Assembly (NCBI GenBank): GCA_023415475.1
Contig: JAEZKL010000006.1
Span: 1-10,512, forward strand
DNA length: 10,512 bases
Direction: 5' to 3'
From: Bacillota bacterium
GTDB lineage: Bacteria; Bacillota; Clostridia; Lachnospirales; Lachnospiraceae
In this document: positions 5,996-10,512 of the stretch, piece after piece
Position numbering within the stretch: the first letter of the stretch is position 1
Layout: each line of letters begins with the position of its first letter
The notes under the pieces: generated by a model
What the model was told of the DNA's origin: nothing
The model's database searches: none
Seen by the model: only the letters and a program-made list of their open reading frames with translations
Made by a program: the position numbers and the translations under genes

Positions 5996-6829
5996 ATGAA
6001 ATTTACAAAGATGCAGGGTTGTGGCAATGATTATGTCTATGTCGATTGCACAAAGGAGATTATTGACCATATACCGGAGACAGCGATTAAGGTAAGCGAC
6101 AGACACTTCGGGATTGGTTCCGATGGTCTAATTCTGATCAGGCCTTCACAAATAGCGGATTTTTGTATGGACATGTATAACAATGACGGTTCCAGCGGAA
6201 AAATGTGTGGTAACGGTATCCGCTGTGTGGCAAAGTATGTCTATGATTATGGTTTAACCGATAAAAAGCAGCTTAGAATTGAGACCCTAAGCGGGATTAA
6301 AGTTTTGGATTTAACGGTTGAGGAGGGGAAGGTAACCTGGGTCACAGTGGATATGGGAGCACCGATCACGCAGGCGGCGTTAATCCCTGTGATTTCCGAA
6401 AAGGAGCTTCTGATCAATGAGCCGATTAACGTAGGGGAGCAGATCTATGAGATAACCTGTGTATCGATGGGGAATCCTCATGCGGTCGTATTCGTTGAGG
6501 ATACTGATTCTCTGCCTCTTGAGGTAATTGGACCAAAATTTGAGCATCATGAGATGTTTCCGGAGAGAGTAAATACGGAATTTATTCAGCTTATCGATCG
6601 CAGTCATATTAAGATGCGTGTGTGGGAACGCGGCTCAGGGGAGACACTTGCCTGCGGAACCGGCGCCTGTGCCAGTGTGGTGGCCTGTATCCTGAACGGC
6701 TACACAGATCATGAGGTTACAGTGAGCTTATTAGGTGGAGACCTGAAGATTCGATATGATGAGAAGCTGAATACAGTATTCATGACCGGTCCGGCAGTGA
6801 AGGTATTTGACGGAGAGATAGATCTTTAG
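5996..6829 (+). CDS. dapF: Diaminopimelate epimerase
   Basis: The 277-residue enzyme converts LL-diaminopimelate to meso-diaminopimelate, needed for peptidoglycan cross-links and as the direct precursor of lysine. The two-base mechanism uses two cysteines, and both are present: C71 in MCGNGIRC and C220 in ACGTGA. The opening block MQGCGNDYVYVD, the substrate loop MYNNDGSSGKMCGNG, GNPHAVVF (about 159-166) and ERGSGETLACGTGAC (about 211-225) are all typical, and the length is normal for the family. The AAAGG site is 11 bases before the ATG, rather far. It is followed after 151 bases by dapL, whose product is the substrate of DapF, so the two enzymes act back to back. Confidence 0.97.
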   Translation: MKFTKMQGCGNDYVYVDCTKEIIDHIPETAIKVSDRHFGIGSDGLILIRPSQIADFCMDMYNNDGSSGKMCGNGIRCVAKYVYDYGLTDKKQLRIETLSGIKVLDLTVEEGKVTWVTVDMGAPITQAALIPVISEKELLINEPINVGEQIYEITCVSMGNPHAVVFVEDTDSLPLEVIGPKFEHHEMFPERVNTEFIQLIDRSHIKMRVWERGSGETLACGTGACASVVACILNGYTDHEVTVSLLGGDLKIRYDEKLNTVFMTGPAVKVFDGEIDL

Positions 6830-6980
6830 AACGATGTTGAGGATACTATGTGAAAAGTATATTTCTGCAAGATTTGTCTTGTATAATGTTGCATTTTGAG
6901 TTATAAATATAATAAAGTTTAAGAGGATGTCAGAGCTTAGCAATAAGGATGATGTTCCATCGGAAAGGTTGGTTAGATAT

Positions 6981-8195
6981 ATGTTCAAGATTAATGAGAA
7001 TTATCTGAAGTTACCGGGAAGCTATCTGTTTTCCACCATCGGTAAGAAGGTGAAGGAATATAGCGAGGCAAATCCGGATAAGAAGATCATCCGTCTTGGT
7101 ATCGGTGATGTTACGCTTCCGTTAGCACCGGCAGTGATCGGTGCACTTCATACTGCCGTCGATCATATGGGAGTAAAGGATACCTTTAAGGGATATGCTC
7201 CGGACCTTGGTTATGAATTTTTGCGTAAGGCTATCGCAGATCATGATTTTAAGACCCGTGGTGTGGAGCTTTCGGTTGATGAGATATTTATCAGTGACGG
7301 AGCTAAGAGTGACTCCGGTAATATCCAGGAAATCTTTGATGTGAACAATAAAATTGCGGTATGCGACCCGGTATATCCGGTTTATGTAGATTCGAATGTA
7401 ATGGCAGGCAGAACAGGAGATTATCTTGCGGACAGCGGAAAATGGACGAATGTAATCTACATGCCTTGTACCAAGGAGAATAATTTTGCTCCTGAGCTTC
7501 CGACCGAAACTCCGGATATGATATATCTATGTTTTCCGAATAATCCAACAGGCTCTACTATTAATAAGGATGCTCTTCAAAAATGGGTTGATTATGCGAA
7601 CAAGGTGGGTGCAGTTATAATTTATGATGCAGCTTATGAAGCATATATTTCAGAGGATAATGTTCCTCATACAATTTATGAGTGTGACGGAGCCAAGACC
7701 TGTGCCATCGAGCTTCGCAGCTTTTCAAAGAATGCAGGCTTCACCGGTACCAGACTTGGTTTTACTGTAGTTCCGAAGGAATTAAAGTGCGGCGATGTAT
7801 CCCTGAACAGTCTCTGGGCAAGAAGACATGGAACCAAGTTCAATGGGGCTCCTTATATTACACAGTATGCCGGAGCCGCAATCTATACAGAGGAAGGCAA
7901 GAAGCAGACCAGGGAACAGATTGCTTATTACATGAATAATGCTAAGGTGATCCGTGAAGGCTTACATTCTGCCGGCTACTGTGTATCCGGTGGTGTGAAT
8001 GCTCCTTATATTTGGCTTGAGGTTCCGAAGGGCATGACCTCCTGGGAATTCTTCGATCATCTCTTAACTCGGGCTAATGTAGTAGGAACCCCCGGTTCCG
8101 GCTTTGGTCCCAGTGGGGAAGGTTACTTTAGATTAACTGCCTTTGGTACTTACGAGAGTACTCTTGAAGCAATCGAGAGAATTAAGAAGCTATAG
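6981..8195 (+). CDS. dapL: LL-diaminopimelate aminotransferase
   Basis: With ATG 6981 (MFKINENYLKLPGSYLF) the protein is 404 residues, the usual DapL length; the in-frame ATG at 6927 would add 18 residues without homology-like character and with AAGAGG abutting the codon. This PLP enzyme of the class I/II fold aminates tetrahydrodipicolinate with glutamate in one step, bypassing the succinylase or acetylase routes. Visible marks are RLGIGDVTLPL (about 37-47), GAKSDSGNIQEIF, YPVYVDSNVMAG, FPNNPTGST (about 184-192), DAAYEAYI, and the PLP lysine K250 in SFSKNAGFTGTRLG, with PSGEGYFRLTAFG near the end. It may be co-transcribed with dapF or use a TATAAT at 6882-6887 that lacks a clear -35. Two terminator-like hairpins follow. 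Confidence 0.95.
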   Translation: MFKINENYLKLPGSYLFSTIGKKVKEYSEANPDKKIIRLGIGDVTLPLAPAVIGALHTAVDHMGVKDTFKGYAPDLGYEFLRKAIADHDFKTRGVELSVDEIFISDGAKSDSGNIQEIFDVNNKIAVCDPVYPVYVDSNVMAGRTGDYLADSGKWTNVIYMPCTKENNFAPELPTETPDMIYLCFPNNPTGSTINKDALQKWVDYANKVGAVIIYDAAYEAYISEDNVPHTIYECDGAKTCAIELRSFSKNAGFTGTRLGFTVVPKELKCGDVSLNSLWARRHGTKFNGAPYITQYAGAAIYTEEGKKQTREQIAYYMNNAKVIREGLHSAGYCVSGGVNAPYIWLEVPKGMTSWEFFDHLLTRANVVGTPGSGFGPSGEGYFRLTAFGTYESTLEAIERIKKL

Positions 8196-8220
8196 ACAAG
8201 GCTAAATTCTTAGTAATTGA

Positions 8221-8249
8221 CCAATTAAAGCCTGTAAATTGGCATTTTT
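8221..8249 (+). terminator. First terminator-like hairpin after dapL
   Basis: CCAATT (8221-8226) pairs with AATTGG (8237-8242) around a 10-base loop and is followed by CATTTTT. The stem is short and AT-rich, so it is weak; the hairpin at 8269 is likely the main stop. Confidence 0.45.
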
Positions 8250-8259
8250 GAATACATGA
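8245..8259 (+). repeat. Short dispersed repeat TTTTTGAATACATGA, copy 3
   Basis: Identical over 15 bases to the core of copy 2 (5777-5791), about 2.5 kb away, and again placed behind the last gene of a transcription unit and after a T-run. Confidence 0.55.
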
Positions 8260-8268
8260 GTAAAATAG

Positions 8269-8305
8269 GGCTATGTAGGATAACAGTATCTTATGTAGCC
8301 TTTTT
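8269..8305 (+). terminator. Main terminator after dapL
   Basis: GGCTATGTAGGATA (8269-8282) and TATCTTATGTAGCC (8287-8300) form a 14-pair stem with three G-T wobbles and an ACAG loop, followed at once by TTTTT (8301-8305). Confidence 0.8.
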
Positions 8306-8456
8306 CACATGCTAATGTGAGCGATATGAATAATACATATTATCTCACAATAAGGATTCCTGCTTACATAGATGGGATCATAATGTGTTAGAAAATGGCT
8401 GACTGACGCAGATATGAGATAGTTTAATATCCTGTAATATTATCATGCAATAGAGT

Positions 8457-8488
8457 AATTTAATCATTTTTGTAAAAATGATCAAATT
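8457..8488. promoter_or_regulatory. Inverted repeat upstream of the fic promoter, probable operator
   Basis: AATTTAATCATTTTT (8457-8471) and AAAAATGATCAAATT (8474-8488) are 15-base arms around GT with a single mismatch. The right arm ends just before the TTGACA at 8492, and the same half-element recurs at 8539-8553. Confidence 0.55.
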
Positions 8489-8491
8489 GAA

Positions 8492-8520
8492 TTGACAATG
8501 ATATAATTGAAATGTTATTT
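8492..8520 (+). promoter_or_regulatory. Probable fic promoter
   Basis: A perfect TTGACA (8492-8497) is followed after 17 bases by TTATTT (8515-8520), a poor -10. A TATAAT at 8502-8507 has no good -35. The region is flanked by copies of the AAAAATGATTAAATT element. Confidence 0.45.
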
Positions 8521-8538
8521 TAATTATATCATAAAAAT

Positions 8539-8553
8539 AAAAATGATTAAATT
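8539..8553 (+). promoter_or_regulatory. Third copy of the 15-base element, near the fic transcription start
   Basis: AAAAATGATTAAATT is identical to the reverse complement of 8457-8471 and differs by one base from 8474-8488. It lies between the predicted start site and the ribosome binding site, where a bound repressor would block transcription. Confidence 0.5.
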
Positions 8554-8576
8554 AAGATTTGGGATGAGGTAATTAA

Positions 8577-9635
8577 ATGCGTGAATACGATTATAGCAAA
8601 AAATGGACGTCATTATTAACTCCAGATATTGTTACTTTACTAACCAGAATACATGAATTTAAAGGTGAACAAACATTATTTATAGAGGCACATTCTGATA
8701 CATTGACAGAATTGATTGAGATAGCCAAGATCCAAAGTACAGAAGCATCTAATAAAATTGAAGGAATATATACATCAGATGAGCGATTGAAGAAAATAGT
8801 GCAGGATAAGACTGTACCGAAAACAAGAGATGAGCAGGAGATTGCTGGTTATAGGGATGTGCTTAATACGATTCATAATAATCACGACCATATTCCGCTG
8901 AAATCATCAATAATACTGCAACTTCATAGAGATTTATATAGATTTGGGGGATTGGAAACCGGTGGAAAATATAAGAATTCCGATAATGTAATTGCAGAGA
9001 TTGATAGTAAAGGAAATAAGAAACTCTGCTTTGAACCGGTAGCCGCATGGGAAACGCCTGCATCCATAGAGAAGCTATGCAAAGCATATGAAGATATTAT
9101 GAGCACAGAAAAAGTGGATCCATTGTTAATTATACCTATGTTTGTGCTTGATTTTCTGTGTATACATCCTTTCAATGACGGGAATGGCAGGATAAGTCGT
9201 CTGATATCATTACTGCTTTTATATCGATCCGGATATATCGTAGGTAAATATATCAGTATTGAAAAAATTATTGAAGCGACAAAAGAAACTTATTATGAGG
9301 CATTACAAAAAAGCTCTTTACATTGGCATGAAGAGAAAAATGATTATGAGCCATTTGTCAAATATACACTTGGAGTTGTAGTAAAAGCTTATCGAGAATT
9401 TTCTTCCAGAGTAAAGCTATTAACTACTAGTGGGATGTCGAAGCCGGATCGCATTTGTGAGCTTATCAAAGATAATTTAGGGAAGATAACGAAGACAGAG
9501 ATAATGCAAAAGTGTCCTGATATTAGTCAGATAACAATACAAAGAACACTAAATGATTTGCATAAAAAGGGCAAAATAATCAAGATAAGTGGAGGAAGAT
9601 ATACTTCTTACACTTGGAATAGAGAAGATGAATAA
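8577..9635 (+). CDS. Fic-domain protein AMPylase with C-terminal winged helix (class II)
   Basis: The 352-residue protein has a Fic_N-like N-terminal helical region, the inhibitory motif SNKIEG (58-63, matching S/TxxxEG), the Fic core with the complete catalytic loop HPFNDGNGR (197-205; catalytic H197) and a C-terminal winged helix-turn-helix (about 285-345, with TKTEIMQKCPDISQITIQRTLNDLHKKGKI). Fic enzymes transfer AMP from ATP to hydroxyl groups of proteins; the glutamate of the inhibitory helix normally holds them inactive until displaced. The wHTH suggests DNA binding, perhaps self-regulation through the repeated element upstream. The target is unknown and no separate antitoxin gene is adjacent. 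GAGG lies 7 or so bases before the ATG. It is visibly richer in A/T and in ATA, AAA and AGA codons than dapL or glnA, which hints at separate acquisition. Confidence 0.92.
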   Translation: MREYDYSKKWTSLLTPDIVTLLTRIHEFKGEQTLFIEAHSDTLTELIEIAKIQSTEASNKIEGIYTSDERLKKIVQDKTVPKTRDEQEIAGYRDVLNTIHNNHDHIPLKSSIILQLHRDLYRFGGLETGGKYKNSDNVIAEIDSKGNKKLCFEPVAAWETPASIEKLCKAYEDIMSTEKVDPLLIIPMFVLDFLCIHPFNDGNGRISRLISLLLLYRSGYIVGKYISIEKIIEATKETYYEALQKSSLHWHEEKNDYEPFVKYTLGVVVKAYREFSSRVKLLTTSGMSKPDRICELIKDNLGKITKTEIMQKCPDISQITIQRTLNDLHKKGKIIKISGGRYTSYTWNREDE

Positions 9636-9675
9636 TATGATGATAGGAGATTTGAAAATATTGATGGAAGTACAT

Positions 9676-9704
9676 TGAAATGGTCTGTATTTCATAATTT
9701 TTCA
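9676..9704 (+). terminator. Weak terminator-like hairpin after fic
   Basis: TGAAAT (9676-9681) and ATTTCA (9689-9694) pair around a 7-base loop and are followed by TAATTTTTC. The stem is short and AT-rich, so this is uncertain. Confidence 0.3.
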
Positions 9705-9752
9705 GTAGGAAGAATGTTTTCCGTTGTTATTAAATATTTTGCGTTATAGGGA

Positions 9753-9784
9753 TTGACATTTTTCAATCTCTATATTATTATAAT
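9753..9784 (+). promoter_or_regulatory. copA promoter
   Basis: A perfect TTGACA (9753-9758) is followed by TATTAT (9776-9781, spacer 17) overlapping a TATAAT (9779-9784, spacer 20). The start site would fall at the GC-rich palindrome that begins at 9789. Confidence 0.7.
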
Positions 9785-9788
9785 CACA

Positions 9789-9810
9789 TACACCCCCCAG
9801 GGGTGGGGTA
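9789..9810. promoter_or_regulatory. CsoR-type copper operator at the copA start site
   Basis: The 22 bases begin TACACCCCCC, end GGGGTGGGGTA, and are pseudo-palindromic (8 of 11 positions per arm match). The C-run/G-run form with TA at both ends resembles operators of the copper sensor CsoR in Gram-positive bacteria. It stands out in an otherwise AT-rich leader and covers the predicted start site, as expected for a repressor released by Cu(I). No csoR gene is in the window. Confidence 0.65.
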
Positions 9811-9845
9811 ACTAAGTTGTAATTCCACTAGTAAGGAGTGATGAT

Positions 9846-10512
9846 ATGAATAACAAATTTAATATAACGGGCATGTCCTGTTCGTCTTGCTCTACAGCAA
9901 TCGAGCGAAGCGTAGGAAAGCTGCAGGGGGTTCAGTCCGTGAATGTGAATTTACTGTCAAATAGTATGTCTGTGGATTTTGACGAAGCTATTCTGAATAG
10001 AGAGAAGATCATTGAGGCAGTGGTTGCTGCCGGATATGGTGCTTCGGATTTCTCAAGAGAAAGCTCTATTCATAAGAATACAGAGAAGGTTAATCCTATA
10101 GAGCAGGAGCAGAAGGAGATGAAGACAAGAATAATTGTATCCTTTGTGTTTCTCTTACCCCTTCTCTATCTATCCATGGGACATATGCTTCATCTTCCGC
10201 TTCCTATGGCTGTCATGGGTGACGAGAATGGAATAACCTTCGCCTTTACTCAGTTATTGTTGACCTTACCGATCCTATATATTAACCGTAAATATTATCA
10301 AGTCGGCTTCAAAACCCTATGGCATCGCTCTCCGAACATGGACTCGCTTATTGCCATCGGATCCGCAGCAGCGGTAATCTACGGCATGTTTGCCATCTAC
10401 CGTATCGGCTATGGATTGGGACATGGTGATCTGGAGATGGTAAAGCATTACATGCACGATTTATATTTTGAGTCTGCAGGTACCATTCTTGCTCTGATCA
10501 CTTTAGGAAAAT
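9846..10512 (+). CDS. copA: Copper-exporting P1B-type ATPase, 3' part missing
   Basis: The frame runs without a stop from ATG 9846 to the window end (222 codons); TAAGGAG is 7 bases ahead. The N-terminus is a heavy-metal-associated domain (about 1-70) with GMSCSSC (9-15), whose C12 and C15 bind Cu(I). After a charged linker (about 74-93) come the first membrane helices: about 95-115 (IIVSFVFLLPLLYLSMG), 130-150 (FTQLLLTLPILYINRKYY) and 165-190 (MDSLIAIGSAAAVIYGMFAIY). NRKYYQVGF.TL....PNMDSLIAIG and YFESAGTILALITLGK are hallmark segments of CopA-type pumps. The CPC motif, phosphorylated DKTGT and nucleotide domain lie beyond the edge. It should export Cu(I) across the cell membrane with ATP. 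The upstream CsoR-like site fits copper-induced expression. Confidence 0.93.
   Translation, partial: MNNKFNITGMSCSSCSTAIERSVGKLQGVQSVNVNLLSNSMSVDFDEAILNREKIIEAVVAAGYGASDFSRESSIHKNTEKVNPIEQEQKEMKTRIIVSFVFLLPLLYLSMGHMLHLPLPMAVMGDENGITFAFTQLLLTLPILYINRKYYQVGFKTLWHRSPNMDSLIAIGSAAAVIYGMFAIYRIGYGLGHGDLEMVKHYMHDLYFESAGTILALITLGK

Larger units (their letters stand above)
8196..8576. other. 381-base intergenic region between dapL and the fic gene
   Basis: It begins with two hairpins that end the dapL transcript and holds repeat copy 3. It then has about 150 bases with no supported feature except the small inverted repeat TCACAT-GCTA-ATGTGA (8305-8320), and closes with the AT-rich control region of fic (8457-8553). 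A 21-codon frame from 8327 is too weak to call. Confidence 0.65.

Noticed and set aside
6927..6980. Upstream start of dapL at ATG 6927
   Set aside because: AAGAGG abuts the ATG with no spacing and the extra 18 residues do not look like a DapL N-terminus; ATG 6981 gives the normal length.
8327..8392. Small frame of 21 codons beginning MNNTYYLTIRIPAY
   Set aside because: It is very short, lacks a good ribosome site or promoter and overlaps a hairpin-forming stretch; no support beyond chance.

Overview
The window looks like a chromosomal stretch of a moderately AT-rich, Gram-positive anaerobe of the Clostridia, most likely family Lachnospiraceae. That placement is inferred from gene content: a non-adenylylated type I glutamine synthetase followed by an ANTAR regulator, the DapL (LL-diaminopimelate aminotransferase) lysine route, strong AGGAGG ribosome binding sites and TTGACA/TATAAT promoters. 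No rRNA, tRNA, CRISPR array or insertion sequence was seen.

Layout. (1) Bases 2-1393 are the 3' end of a flotillin-like SPFH membrane-scaffold gene cut by the window edge. It converges on a minus-strand PilZ (cyclic-di-GMP receptor) gene, with a hairpin between the two that could terminate transcription from either side. (2) Divergent from the PilZ gene, a near-ideal promoter drives a monocistronic iron-containing alcohol dehydrogenase with all four metal ligands. (3) A promoter followed almost at once by an intrinsic terminator forms the leader of glnA. The gene 3' of glnA encodes a pseudo-receiver/ANTAR protein, a family that binds RNA and prevents termination, so this pair may be a nitrogen-responsive antitermination module. 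(4) dapF and dapL encode the last two steps to meso-diaminopimelate in the DapL pathway and share an 11-base sequence in front of their start codons. (5) A class II Fic-domain AMPylase with a C-terminal winged helix sits alone, is visibly richer in A and T than its neighbours, and carries three copies of a 15-base element around its promoter, which suggests self-regulation. (6) The window ends inside copA, a copper-exporting P-type ATPase, preceded by a GC-rich pseudo-palindrome of the CsoR type at its promoter.

The genes mostly serve housekeeping roles: nitrogen assimilation, cell-wall/lysine precursor supply, copper tolerance, alcohol/aldehyde redox and c-di-GMP response. The least ordinary parts are the glnA leader with its ANTAR partner, the fic gene with its repeated operator-like element, and a short repeat (TTTTTGAATACATGA type) found three times behind two different transcription units. 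I see no clear evidence of an entirely new multi-gene system.
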